A stretch of 33,864 nt of DNA, taken from contig SKTU01000131.1 of assembly GCA_007122455.1 (NCBI GenBank), positions 1 through 33,864 of the forward strand, given 5' to 3'. Source of the stretch: Haloarculaceae archaeon (GTDB taxonomy: Archaea; Halobacteriota; Halobacteria; Halobacteriales; Haloarculaceae). A program made the position numbers and the translations under genes. Under the pieces are notes generated by a model. That model was not told where the DNA came from and did not search any database. It saw only the letters and a program-made list of their open reading frames with translations. Below, in pieces: positions 24,088 through 31,984 of the stretch; position 1 is the stretch's first letter; each line of letters starts with the position of its first letter.

Positions 24088-25083
24088 ATGACCGACCACG
24101 TCCGACTCGGCCTGACGGGCGACGTCATGCTCGGCCGGAAAGTCGACGAACACCAGCGAAGCCGACCGCCGGCGGCCGTCTGGGGGAATCTCCTCGACAG
24201 CTTGCACGCCCTGGACGGACTGCTGATCAACCTGGAGTGCTGTCTGTCGACCCGTGGCAAACCCTGGCGACGCACGTACCGACGGTTCCACTTCCGTGCC
24301 GACCCCGACTGGGCCGTACCCGCCCTCGAAGCCGCCGGCGTCGACTGCTGTTCGCTGGCGAACAACCACGTCCTCGACTACGAGGTGCCCGCCCTGGATG
24401 ACACCCTCGACGTTCTCGACGAGGCAGGGATCGCCCGCGCCGGTGCCGGGCGCGATCTGGACGCGGCGCTCGATCCCGCGACGTTCGCGGCCGGCGACCT
24501 CGACGTCGCGGTCGTCGCCTTCACCGACAACACACCCGAATACGGCGCCGGCGAGGGCAAGCCGGGAACCGCACACGTCGAGATCGACGTCGACGACGAG
24601 CGAACTCGAGAGCGCGTCACCGAGGCACTGTCCCGAGCGAAGGCGACCGACCCCGACGTCCTTGTCGCCACGCTACACTGGGGGCCGAACATGGTGACCG
24701 AACCGCCCGGGTCGTTCGAGGCGTTCGGCCGGTGGCTCGCCGACCGCGGCGTCGACCTCGTCCACGGCCACAGCGCCCACATCCTCCAGGGAATCGAGAT
24801 CCACGACGGGACGCCGATCATCTACGACACGGGCGACTTCGTGGACGACTACGCCGTCGATCGCGACCGCAGAAACGATCGGAGCTTCCTCATCGAGTGT
24901 CGCGCCGACGCCGACGGGACGCTTCGGGAACTCCAGTTACTCCCGGTCGAGATCTACGACTACAGCGTCAACCGGGCGGATCGGCGGGTCGCCGAGTGGT
25001 GTCGCGACCGGATTCGAGAACTCTGCGAACCGTACGGCACCGATTTCGAACGGGACGGCGAGGCGCTGATCCTGTCGCTTTGA
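24088..25083 (+). CDS. CapA family metallophosphatase-like protein
   Basis: The 331-residue protein shows the whole series of CapA motifs in order: GDVMLGR (11-17), INLECCLS, SLANNHVLDYE, LHWGPN, GHSAHILQGIE and YDTGDF. These form a calcineurin-like di-metal site; in Bacillus CapA-type proteins help build or anchor poly-gamma-glutamate. No signal peptide or membrane helix is present, so this form should be cytoplasmic and may act on a small phosphoester instead. No capB or capC neighbour exists. A CTGTTTTGA box about 26-34 nt upstream fits the usual promoter spacing. Confidence 0.9.
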   Translation: MTDHVRLGLTGDVMLGRKVDEHQRSRPPAAVWGNLLDSLHALDGLLINLECCLSTRGKPWRRTYRRFHFRADPDWAVPALEAAGVDCCSLANNHVLDYEVPALDDTLDVLDEAGIARAGAGRDLDAALDPATFAAGDLDVAVVAFTDNTPEYGAGEGKPGTAHVEIDVDDERTRERVTEALSRAKATDPDVLVATLHWGPNMVTEPPGSFEAFGRWLADRGVDLVHGHSAHILQGIEIHDGTPIIYDTGDFVDDYAVDRDRRNDRSFLIECRADADGTLRELQLLPVEIYDYSVNRADRRVAEWCRDRIRELCEPYGTDFERDGEALILSL

Positions 25084-25108
25084 GCGCCGGTCGGCGTCGT
25101 CGCTCTCG

Positions 25109-26350
25109 CTACGTCCAGGGCACCGACCGCTCCTGGAGTTCGCCCTCAAGCGAACGTCCCATCGTCTCCTCGACGGCCTCGACGTTCGCGAGTGCCCACA
25201 TAAGCTTGACGTAGGCGGTCTCGGGGAGCGTGTCCCCCGCTTCGACGACGCCGGCGTCAAGCAGGTCGCGACCGGTGTCGTAGACGCGATCGCAGACCCG
25301 TCCCTCGATGCACTGACTGGTCATGACGACCGTCGTTCCGTCGTCGACGAGGGATTCGATCCGATCGATCCAGTCGGTGTTGACGTGACCGAGTCCGGTT
25401 CCCTCGATGACAAGGCCCGAAGCGCCCTCGACGGCGTCGAGGAACGACGGATCCATCCCGGGGACGAACTTCACGAGTTCGACGTTCCGATCGAGCCCGT
25501 CGTCGAGATCGAGATCGCCGCCGCGCGGAGCCGGTTCTCGCCGGAACGACACCTCGCCGCTCTCCCACTCGACGACGCCGAGCGGTTCCGCGCCGACGGT
25601 TTCGAAGGCGTCACGTCGGGAGGTGTGGTTCTTCCGGACGCGCGTCCCGCGGTGGAGCGCACAGTAGTCGTCCGATTCGCTCGCGTGCATGCAGACGAGC
25701 GTCTCGGCGTGGTCCGCCGTGGCTGCCTCGACTGCACAGACGGCGTTCATCACGTTGTCCGAGGAGGGCCGATCCGCCGACCGCTGGCTCCCGGTGAAGA
25801 CGATCGGGACCGGCGACTCGAGCATGAACGACAGCGCCGCCGCGGAGTACTGCATCGTATCAGTGCCGTGCATGACGACGACGCCGTCGGCACCGTCTTC
25901 GATCTCCTCGTGGACCGCCGCGGCGAGTTCTATCCAGACGTCCGGCGTCATGTTCTCCGAGAGGATGTTCGCGACGACGCGACCGCGGTAGTTCGCCCGC
26001 CCGGCGAGTTCTGGGACCGCCCGCAGGACGTCCTCGGCGTCGAACTGAGCGGTCACCGCGCCGGTCCGGTAGTCGACCGTCGAGGCGATCGTTCCGCCGG
26101 TCGAAATGAGTGCGACCGTCGGCAGCGCCTCGTCGAAGGTTATCTCGGAGGTGCCGTCGCCGCCGGCGGCGTCCTCGACGTCGTAGCTCTCGGTTTCGAC
26201 CACGTCGACTGTCGCCGCCTCGCGGTCGACGCCGACGTTGTAGCCGCCGTCGAGTTTGACGACGAGATGATCGGCCGTCGAGGACGGCATGAGAACGCCC
26301 TCGTAGCTCGTGGCGGCGCGATCGACGTGCACGCGATCCCCGGGGTTCAT
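25109..26350 (-). CDS. gatD: Glutamyl-tRNA(Gln) amidotransferase subunit D
   Basis: The 413-residue L-asparaginase-like subunit releases ammonia from glutamine or asparagine for GatE, which converts Glu-tRNA(Gln) to Gln-tRNA(Gln). An N-terminal Tudor-like/AnsB extension (about 1-75) precedes the amidase core. The core shows STGGTIAS with T87, MHGTDTM with T163 and D164, and K240 in VRKNHTS, the residues expected of the catalytic set. ATG 26350 (MNPGDRVHVD) is preferred to ATG 26386, since a TTTCAAG box lies about 27 nt upstream. gatE is not in the window, as is common in archaea. Confidence 0.93.
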   Translation of the reverse strand: MNPGDRVHVDRAATSYEGVLMPSSTADHLVVKLDGGYNVGVDREAATVDVVETESYDVEDAAGGDGTSEITFDEALPTVALISTGGTIASTVDYRTGAVTAQFDAEDVLRAVPELAGRANYRGRVVANILSENMTPDVWIELAAAVHEEIEDGADGVVVMHGTDTMQYSAAALSFMLESPVPIVFTGSQRSADRPSSDNVMNAVCAVEAATADHAETLVCMHASESDDYCALHRGTRVRKNHTSRRDAFETVGAEPLGVVEWESGEVSFRREPAPRGGDLDLDDGLDRNVELVKFVPGMDPSFLDAVEGASGLVIEGTGLGHVNTDWIDRIESLVDDGTTVVMTSQCIEGRVCDRVYDTGRDLLDAGVVEAGDTLPETAYVKLMWALANVEAVEETMGRSLEGELQERSVPWT

Positions 26351-26440
26351 GCCCGCGGCTACCGCGCCGACGGACTTGAAACCCACTTTTCGGATCGCGG
26401 ACGCCGAAAGACCGATTGCCGTCGCGGCCGATTCCCACCT

Positions 26441-26941
26441 ATGAGCGACGAGCGGTCACGAACCGTCGATCGCGGACGGTCCGGTTCGACGGGCGACGTC
26501 TCCGGATCGGAGTTCGACATCGAAACCGGCGTCGACGAGCGCGACGTCGACGCGGCGAGCGGCGGACTCCGGAGCCGAGTCGGGTCGCGGGCGAGTCAAC
26601 TGTTCTCCCCGAGGTATTTCGTCGCCGCGTTGCTTCTCACGGCCGGGGGGCTGTTCGCGGCAAACGCGCTCGTCCCGCTCCCGCTCTCCGGGCTGGTCGG
26701 CGTCTTCGTCGCGACGTTCGCGTTCGGGCTCGTCGCGAGCGAGAGCCGCTACGCGGAGGCCACGATCGCCGGCGGAGCGGTCGTCGGGGCGAGCGTACTG
26801 CTGGATTACCTCGTCGTCTCCGTCCTCGGCGGCTTCGGACTCCCGCTGGTCGCGATCGGTGCGCTCGCCGGCGGCGCCGTCGCGGCGCTAGGGACGTACT
26901 TCGGACGCGACCTCCGAGCCGGGCTGACGCGGGATATTTAA
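26441..26941 (+). CDS. Small membrane protein of unknown function
   Basis: The 166-residue product has a charged, disordered N-terminal 55 residues and then about four hydrophobic segments (near 62-80, 84-100, 108-130 and 132-152) rich in Ala and Gly, ending with a short basic tail. I do not recognise a family. ATG 26441 is chosen because sequence ahead of it is antisense to gatD. It ends 4 bp inside the stop region of the convergent ArsR-like gene. High G/C third positions and acidic N-terminus support a real gene. Confidence 0.7.
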   Translation: MSDERSRTVDRGRSGSTGDVSGSEFDIETGVDERDVDAASGGLRSRVGSRASQLFSPRYFVAALLLTAGGLFAANALVPLPLSGLVGVFVATFAFGLVASESRYAEATIAGGAVVGASVLLDYLVVSVLGGFGLPLVAIGALAGGAVAALGTYFGRDLRAGLTRDI

Positions 26942-27594
26942 CCGAGCCGCCACAGCTCCCCGTCCCGTTCGACGACGCCGTGGGTAGCGAGCCTCTCGAG
27001 CGCGTCGGCGACGACGTTCGGCGGTGCGTCGACGCGTCGCGAGAGCGCCTCTTTCGTGGCGGGTTCGTTCGCGAGTATCCGGATGAGTTCGGCGTAGAAC
27101 CGGCCGTCGAGACCCTCGAAACGAGTGCTGATCTCGTCGAGCGTCTCCGTGATCCGACTCTGCACCCACCGCTGAGCGATCGAGAGCTCGTTCTCGAGCC
27201 GCTCGAGTCGTCGGAGATCGGCGGCCAACTCACCGAGATTCGAGTCGGCGTCCGTCGCACGACGGTCGAGGTTCACCGAGAGGTGTCGACAGGTCGTGAT
27301 GTCGAGGTTCGGCGACGCCGAGTAGGCGCTCTTGGTCCCGAAGTCGTACGGCGAGACGCTCACCTCCAGCCGGAAGTTTCGGGCGATCGAAAAATACTTT
27401 CGTCGACCGTCGTCGACGTGTGATTCGACCAGTCCCGCCTCCTCCAGCTTCCGGAGGTGATCGATAACCGCCTTCGGACTCACGCCGAGGTACTCACTGA
27501 TTTCGGTCACGTAGCAGGGTTTCCGTGCGAGCAACCGCAGGATCCGCCTGCGGTTCTCGTTCCCCAGAAGATCGAGTAGAGCGGCCGAGTCCAT
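26938..27594 (-). CDS. ArsR-like winged-helix transcriptional regulator
   Basis: The 218-residue protein begins MDSAALLDLLGNENRRRIL, then CYVTEISEYLGVSPKAVIDH, the helix-turn-helix, and HVDDGRRKYFSI, the wing. The middle includes a coiled-coil stretch (about 115-150) that may dimerise, followed by a second winged-helix-like segment (EALSRRVDAPPNVVADALER) at the C-terminus. No metal-binding cysteine pair of ArsR sensors is evident. ATG 27594 lies about 25-30 nt from an A/T run at 27619-27624; ATG 27597 is adjacent and cannot be excluded. The target is unknown, and its neighbour is only convergent. Confidence 0.82.
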   Translation of the reverse strand: MDSAALLDLLGNENRRRILRLLARKPCYVTEISEYLGVSPKAVIDHLRKLEEAGLVESHVDDGRRKYFSIARNFRLEVSVSPYDFGTKSAYSASPNLDITTCRHLSVNLDRRATDADSNLGELAADLRRLERLENELSIAQRWVQSRITETLDEISTRFEGLDGRFYAELIRILANEPATKEALSRRVDAPPNVVADALERLATHGVVERDGELWRLG

Positions 27595-27618
27595 CAACGG
27601 CTACTTCGGTCTCTGAAG

Positions 27619-27624
27619 AAAAAA
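27619..27624 (-). promoter_or_regulatory. TATA-like T-run of the ArsR-like gene
   Basis: CTTTTTTCTTC on the minus strand lies 25-30 nt upstream of ATG 27594, the leaderless spacing used across the window. Confidence 0.4.
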
Positions 27625-27636
27625 GGGTGACGCGCC

Positions 27637-28371
27637 TCAGTCGTCCAGCTCGTCGTCGTCCAGCTCCTCTTCCAGATCGTCGTCGGGGATGTCGTCGTCG
27701 TCCAACTCGTCGTCGGAGTCGTCCGGTCGTTCGCCCTCGCCGGGAGCGTCGACGGGCGAGTCGCCGCCGGGAGCGGCCGACTCGTTCGAGCGGTCAGGAC
27801 CGTTCGCGCCAGGGCGCTCCGACTGACCCGGAGATGCGTCACCCGGTCCCGCGAACGAACCCGAGCCGTTTCCCGGAACTACCCGCTCGGCCGGTCCGCC
27901 GCGAATGCCACGAGCACGGTCCCGAACGTCGGCGATCCGATCGCGGTCGACACCGGCTTCGTCGGCGACAGTGACTGTGGCGTTCGCCGAGCGTTCGAGC
28001 CCGGCAGCTTCGACCCCGAGTCGAACGGCGAGCGCTCGATCGCGGGGCGTCGCGTTGGCGGGATCGGTGACGATCGTCGCGTTCAGTTCCTCGAGCCGGT
28101 CGGCCCGCTGTTCGAGCCGTTCAGCCCGAGCCTCGATGAGCGCCTCGAGTTCGTCGGGGGCGTCGGTGCGCTCGAGCGCCGCTCCGAACATCCGCTCGTC
28201 GACGTCGGTCTCGGTTTCGGCGGCACTCGCCTGCATGAACGAGGAGACGGAGTCGCCGAACGCCCCATCGTTCGCCTCCTCGTCAGTCTCGTCGTCGTTT
28301 ACCGCGGCGCCGGCGCCGAGACCGACGGCGGTGACCAACAGGAGAGCGATCACGAGCACGGTCGGCTTCAT
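27637..28371 (-). CDS. Secreted coiled-coil protein with a long acidic tail
   Basis: The 244-residue product begins with a Sec-type signal, MKPTVLVIALLLVTAVGLG, cut near AAV. A helical region (about 65-105) with regular Leu and Glu suggests a coiled coil, LIEARAERLEQRADRLEELN. A Pro/Gly/Ser-rich linker leads to a C-terminus of about 35 residues made almost only of Asp and Glu. That tail may bind cations or act as a salt-adapted spacer. The open frame to 28458 is not used, since a TTTTTA box about 27 nt before ATG 28371 sets the start. Function is unknown. Confidence 0.75.
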   Translation of the reverse strand: MKPTVLVIALLLVTAVGLGAGAAVNDDETDEEANDGAFGDSVSSFMQASAAETETDVDERMFGAALERTDAPDELEALIEARAERLEQRADRLEELNATIVTDPANATPRDRALAVRLGVEAAGLERSANATVTVADEAGVDRDRIADVRDRARGIRGGPAERVVPGNGSGSFAGPGDASPGQSERPGANGPDRSNESAAPGGDSPVDAPGEGERPDDSDDELDDDDIPDDDLEEELDDDELDD

Positions 28372-28614
28372 ACGAGACGGTATGAACACCCACCACCTAA
28401 AAATGCAGTCGTCGTTCGTACAGTTCACGGCCGCCTGAAATCGAACCACACAGTCCAAGAGCGTTCAAAAAGTCCTCTCAGACCGTAAAAGAGGTCGCCG
28501 AAGCACGATCCCTCAGGGTCGAACCGTCGCAGCGAAAAACCGCATGATTGCACGGCAACAAAAGCGTCTCGCCAAACGCTTATGTATGTCAACGACCCAC
28601 ATGGTAGTAGCGGC
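28372..28614. other. Divergent intergenic region, 243 bp
   Basis: Richer in A/T than its neighbours. It holds the TTTTTA box of the secreted-protein gene (about 28398-28404), the TTATGTA box before DUF5802 (28580-28587), and an inverted repeat AAGCGT (28562-28567)/ACGCTT (28576-28581). A minus-strand ORF of 63 codons has poor bias and is not called. No tRNA or recognisable RNA was seen; a small RNA cannot be excluded. Confidence 0.5.
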
Positions 28615-28944
28615 ATGTTCGAACAGTTCTCAAGCGGCTACTATCTGGGTCGACTGTACGTCGAACCCCACGACGGTGACTGCGCGGTGATGCACCGCGA
28701 CGACCACCAGCGGGTCAACGAACAGCTGTACGACGACGAATCCCACCCGCTCGTCATGAAGGTCGGGTCGGCGCACATATCCGTCCACGGCGCCGACGGC
28801 GTCCCGGGTCGAACGCTCGCGATGCCCGAACCGGCACTCGACGCTGCCGGGATCGACCACCCACCGACGCTCAGCGAGGTACTGCTGGCGAAGGCCGATC
28901 GCGCGGCACAGCTGCTCGACGTCACCGACCCCACCGGTTTTTAG
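28615..28944 (+). CDS. DUF5802 family protein
   Basis: The 109-residue soluble protein begins MFEQFSSGYYLGRLYVEP, the start I associate with haloarchaeal DUF5802, which has no known function. HRDDHQRVNEQLY and LSEVLLAKADRAAQLLDV form likely helices around a beta core. ATG 28615 is used in place of the in-frame ATG at 28582, which lies in the TATA area. It is followed after 24 nt by the Vms1-like gene with no promoter-like box between, so the two are probably one transcript. This suggests, without proof, a shared role in translation quality control. Confidence 0.78.
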   Translation: MFEQFSSGYYLGRLYVEPHDGDCAVMHRDDHQRVNEQLYDDESHPLVMKVGSAHISVHGADGVPGRTLAMPEPALDAAGIDHPPTLSEVLLAKADRAAQLLDVTDPTGF

Positions 28945-28968
28945 GGGCGGCGGTACGTCCCTCCGCCG

Positions 28969-29850
28969 ATGCTCGACGACCTCCTCGGACGGACGGAGCT
29001 GAAAGAGCGGATCGCGGCGCTGGAGGACGAACGCGACAGCTTGCAGGCTCGCATGGAGGCCGAAGGCGAACGGCGACGCGACGCCGTCCGTGCCAGACAG
29101 GAGGCCGAGGAGTGCGTCAACCGTCTCGAGGACCGAATCGCGGATCTCGAAGGACGCCTCGACCGAACCGACGACGCCGTCGACCTCGAGTTCCGACACC
29201 GCGAGACGATCTCCGGGCGGCGAGCCGAGCGGGTCGTCGCTCGCCTCGAGTCGTTCGCGGGCGATCCCGAGTCCGTCTGTACAGCCTTTCTCGACGGCGA
29301 CGTCCCGGCGGAGCTCGAAGAGCTGCTCGGCAGCCGGACGGCGCTGCTCCGCCGAGCGATGCCGTGTCTCGTCGTCGTCGACGACGCCGGCCTGCTCGCG
29401 ACGGCGCTCCGAGCGCCGGTCCCCCCGGAACCCTTCCTCGAGTGGAACGACGCCCCCACGATCGAACGAGCGTGGTTTCTCCCGACCGGCCGCTTCGCGC
29501 TCGCGCTCGTTCGATCTGATACGTTCGCGTTCGGCGTCTACGAGGGCGACGAGCGCGTCGAGTTCGAGGGGTTCGAAAGCGACGTCAAGAGCGATCACTC
29601 GAAGGGCGGGTTCTCGCAGGCGCGGTTCGAACGACTGCGGGACGAGCAGATCGCCGACCACGTCGAACGGTGTGAAGCGGCGCTCGCCGACGCACCGGAT
29701 CCACTCTACGTGGTCGGCGATCGTCGCCTGATCCGCGAGTTCGACGGGAGGGCAGCGAAAACGGCGGCCGTCGACGCGACCGGCGCCCCGGAGCACGCAC
29801 TCGAGGACGCGTTCGACGATTTCTGGACGGGGCGTCTCTACGGACTGTAG
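28969..29850 (+). CDS. Vms1/Ankzf1-like peptidyl-tRNA hydrolase (VLRF1 domain)
   Basis: The 293-residue protein has an N-terminal coiled coil (about 8-70) and a release-factor-like VLRF1 domain (about 125-260). The diagnostic loop is SKGGFSQARFERLRDEQI, with Q217 in the position of the catalytic glutamine of yeast Vms1. In eukaryotes Vms1/ANKZF1 cleaves peptidyl-tRNA on stalled 60S subunits during ribosome quality control. The archaeal protein presumably frees nascent chains from stalled large subunits. No ankyrin or zinc-finger part is present. It is co-directional with DUF5802. Confidence 0.85.
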   Translation: MLDDLLGRTELKERIAALEDERDSLQARMEAEGERRRDAVRARQEAEECVNRLEDRIADLEGRLDRTDDAVDLEFRHRETISGRRAERVVARLESFAGDPESVCTAFLDGDVPAELEELLGSRTALLRRAMPCLVVVDDAGLLATALRAPVPPEPFLEWNDAPTIERAWFLPTGRFALALVRSDTFAFGVYEGDERVEFEGFESDVKSDHSKGGFSQARFERLRDEQIADHVERCEAALADAPDPLYVVGDRRLIREFDGRAAKTAAVDATGAPEHALEDAFDDFWTGRLYGL

Positions 29851-29869
29851 CGATCGGCTTCCGAGAGGG

Positions 29870-29875
29870 TTTAAG
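29870..29875 (+). promoter_or_regulatory. TATA-like box of the dgcN-dgcA operon
   Basis: TTTAAG lies 24-29 nt upstream of ATG 29899, so the operon has its own leaderless promoter and need not rely on readthrough from the Vms1-like gene. Confidence 0.5.
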
Positions 29876-29898
29876 CGATAGGGAGACGTTTCGCCGGT

Positions 29899-30909
29899 AT
29901 GCGCGTAGCAATCCTCGCACACGAAAAGTTCCCCGACGGGGCGAAGACCGCCGTCGGCGTGATCCGATACGGCGATCAGGACGTCGTCGCCGTCCTGGAC
30001 CGAGAGGCAGCCGGAACGACGGTCGACGAACACCTGCCGGACGTCGACTGCGATGCACCGGTCGTCGAGCGCGCCGCCGACGCGCCGGAGTTCGACGCCC
30101 TGCTCATCGGGATCGCACCGATCGGCGGCGGCTTCGAGGAGTCGTGGCGTCCGGACGTCCGCCACGCGATCGAGTCGGGCGCCGACGTCGTCGCCGGGCT
30201 CCACTACTTCCTCAACGACGACGAGGAGCTGAGCGAGCTCGCCGCCGAACACGGCGTCGAACTCCACGACGTCCGCAACCCACCGGACGACCTCACCGTC
30301 GCCGACGGCGTCGCTCGCGATCTGGACTGCGAGATCGTCCTCACGGTCGGAACTGACTGCTCGACCGGCAAGATGACGACCGCCCTCGAGATCGTCGACG
30401 CCGCCCGCGAGGCGGGGCTCGACGCCGGCTTCATCCCGACCGGACAGACGGGGATCATGATCGCCGGCTGGGGGATCCCCATCGACCGGACGATAAGTGA
30501 CTTCACGAACGGTGCCGTCGAGCGCATGCTCAGGCAGAAAGCCGACGAGCACGACTACCTCGTCGTCGAGGGGCAGGGGAGCCTCTTCCACCCGGCGTAC
30601 TCGGCGGTCACCTGTGGAATTCTCCACGGCGCGATGGCCGACTCGCTGGTGCTGTGTCACGATCCCGGACGGGAGACGATCGGTGGCTACGAGTCGTTCC
30701 CCATCCCCGATCCGGCCGAGGCAGTCGATCTCTACGAGACCGTCGGCTCGGCGATCGCACCGACGAGGGTCGTCGGCGGCGCGGTCAACACCTACGGGAT
30801 GGAAGCCGACGCCGCGGCGGAAACCGTCGAGGCGTACGGCGAGGCGATCGGCGTGCCGGCGACGGACCCGGTTCGATACGGAGCCGACGACATCGTCTCG
30901 GAGCTATGA
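29899..30909 (+). CDS. dgcN: DUF1611 family protein, probable D-glutamate N-acetyltransferase
   Basis: The 336-residue protein has a DUF1611 Rossmann-like N-terminal part and a P-loop GTDCSTGKMTT (151-161), with PTGQTGIMIAGWG and VVEGQGSLFHP following. In the known DgcN-DgcA route, DgcN uses acetyl-CoA to acetylate D-glutamate, and DgcA then racemises the product to N-acetyl-L-glutamate. Its stop overlaps the dgcA start by 4 nt (ATGA), the arrangement expected of that pair. Assignment depends on this context, since DUF1611 has other possible roles. The deacetylase that would finish the route is not in the window. Confidence 0.82.
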   Translation: MRVAILAHEKFPDGAKTAVGVIRYGDQDVVAVLDREAAGTTVDEHLPDVDCDAPVVERAADAPEFDALLIGIAPIGGGFEESWRPDVRHAIESGADVVAGLHYFLNDDEELSELAAEHGVELHDVRNPPDDLTVADGVARDLDCEIVLTVGTDCSTGKMTTALEIVDAAREAGLDAGFIPTGQTGIMIAGWGIPIDRTISDFTNGAVERMLRQKADEHDYLVVEGQGSLFHPAYSAVTCGILHGAMADSLVLCHDPGRETIGGYESFPIPDPAEAVDLYETVGSAIAPTRVVGGAVNTYGMEADAAAETVEAYGEAIGVPATDPVRYGADDIVSEL

Positions 30910-31934
30910 ACTGCGGGTTCGAAACCGTCGAGCTACCGCTCGAAACGGCGTTTACGATCTCACGGGGGACGACGACGACCGCCGAGAACGTCGTCGTCAC
31001 GATCGAACACGGTGGCGAAACCGGCTACGGCGCGGCATCGCCGTCGAGACATTACGGTGAGACGACGGCCACCGTCGAGGCGCTGCTTCCGGAGCTCCTC
31101 GACGTCGTCGAATCGGTCGGCGACCCGTTCGCACGGCGGGCGGTCCACGATCGGATGAGGATGATCGCTCGGGGGAACCCGTCGGCGAGAGCGGCTGTCG
31201 ACATCGCGCTGTGGGATCTCGCAGGGAAACTGCTCGAGGAGCCGGTCTACCGACTGCTCGGGCTGTCACCGGACGAAACCGTTCCGACGTCGTTCACGAT
31301 CGGGATCGACGACACCGAGGCGATGGCGAACCGCGCCGCCGAGGCCGCCGACGCCGGCTATCCGATCCTGAAGCTAAAGCTCGGTACCGATCGGGACGTC
31401 GAGATCGTCGAGGCGGTGCGGGAAGCCGCCCCGGAGGTCGTGATCCGCATCGACGCCAACGAGGCGTGGACGCCGAAGGAGGCGATCCGAAAGGCGGAGG
31501 GCCTCGCGGAGCTCGGCGTCGAGTTCGTCGAACAGCCGCTCCCCGCCTCCGACGAGGAGGGGCTGCGTCGTGTGTACGAGCGGTCGCCGCTCCCGATCGC
31601 CGCCGACGAGTCGTGTCTCACTGCCGACGACGTTCCGCGGATCGCCGACCGCTGCGACATCGCGAACCTGAAGCTGATGAAGACCGGTGGGATCACCCCC
31701 GCGCTCGAGTTGATCCACGCCGCCCGCGCCCACGATCTGGAGGTGATGTGCGGCTGCATGGTCGAGACGAACGCGGCGATCGCCGGCGGCGCACAGCTTC
31801 TCCCGCTTTTGGATTACGCCGATCTCGACGGCTCGCTGCTGCTCGCCGAGGATCCCTACGACGGCGTTCCGGTTTCGGACGGGCGATTCGACCTCTCCGC
31901 GATCGACCGCGGAACGGGCGTTTCGATCCGATAG
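30906..31934 (+). CDS. dgcA: Enolase-superfamily racemase/epimerase, probable N-acetyl-D-glutamate racemase
   Basis: The 342-residue muconate-lactonising-type enzyme has the base pair of lysines K156 and K158 (LKLKLG) and K256/K259 (NLKLMKTGG), and metal ligands D183 (RIDANEAW), E209 (FVEQPL) and D234 (AADESC). Such enzymes abstract a proton alpha to a carboxylate; relatives are dipeptide epimerases and DgcA. The coupled DUF1611 gene favours N-acetylglutamate as substrate over a dipeptide. ATG 30906 is set by the ATGA overlap; the frame continues open upstream only as antisense-free dgcN sequence in another frame. Confidence 0.87.
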   Translation: MNCGFETVELPLETAFTISRGTTTTAENVVVTIEHGGETGYGAASPSRHYGETTATVEALLPELLDVVESVGDPFARRAVHDRMRMIARGNPSARAAVDIALWDLAGKLLEEPVYRLLGLSPDETVPTSFTIGIDDTEAMANRAAEAADAGYPILKLKLGTDRDVEIVEAVREAAPEVVIRIDANEAWTPKEAIRKAEGLAELGVEFVEQPLPASDEEGLRRVYERSPLPIAADESCLTADDVPRIADRCDIANLKLMKTGGITPALELIHAARAHDLEVMCGCMVETNAAIAGGAQLLPLLDYADLDGSLLLAEDPYDGVPVSDGRFDLSAIDRGTGVSIR

Positions 31935-31952
31935 CCCGGTACGGCTCCGAAG

Positions 31953-31958
31953 CTTTTT
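31953..31958 (+). promoter_or_regulatory. TATA-like box of the acyl-CoA ligase gene
   Basis: CTTTTTGC lies about 27-32 nt upstream of ATG 31985, in a short intergenic space after dgcA. Confidence 0.35.
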
Positions 31959-31984
31959 GCGGACGCCTCTCCACCCACCACGGG

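Noticed and set aside
28425-28616. 63-codon minus-strand ORF in the divergent intergenic region
   Set aside because: Low G/C at third positions, overlaps promoter elements, and no resemblance to known proteins.
28630-30660. 676-codon minus-strand ORF spanning DUF5802, Vms1-like and dgcN
   Set aside because: It crosses three well-supported genes and their promoter, and has no recognisable domain.
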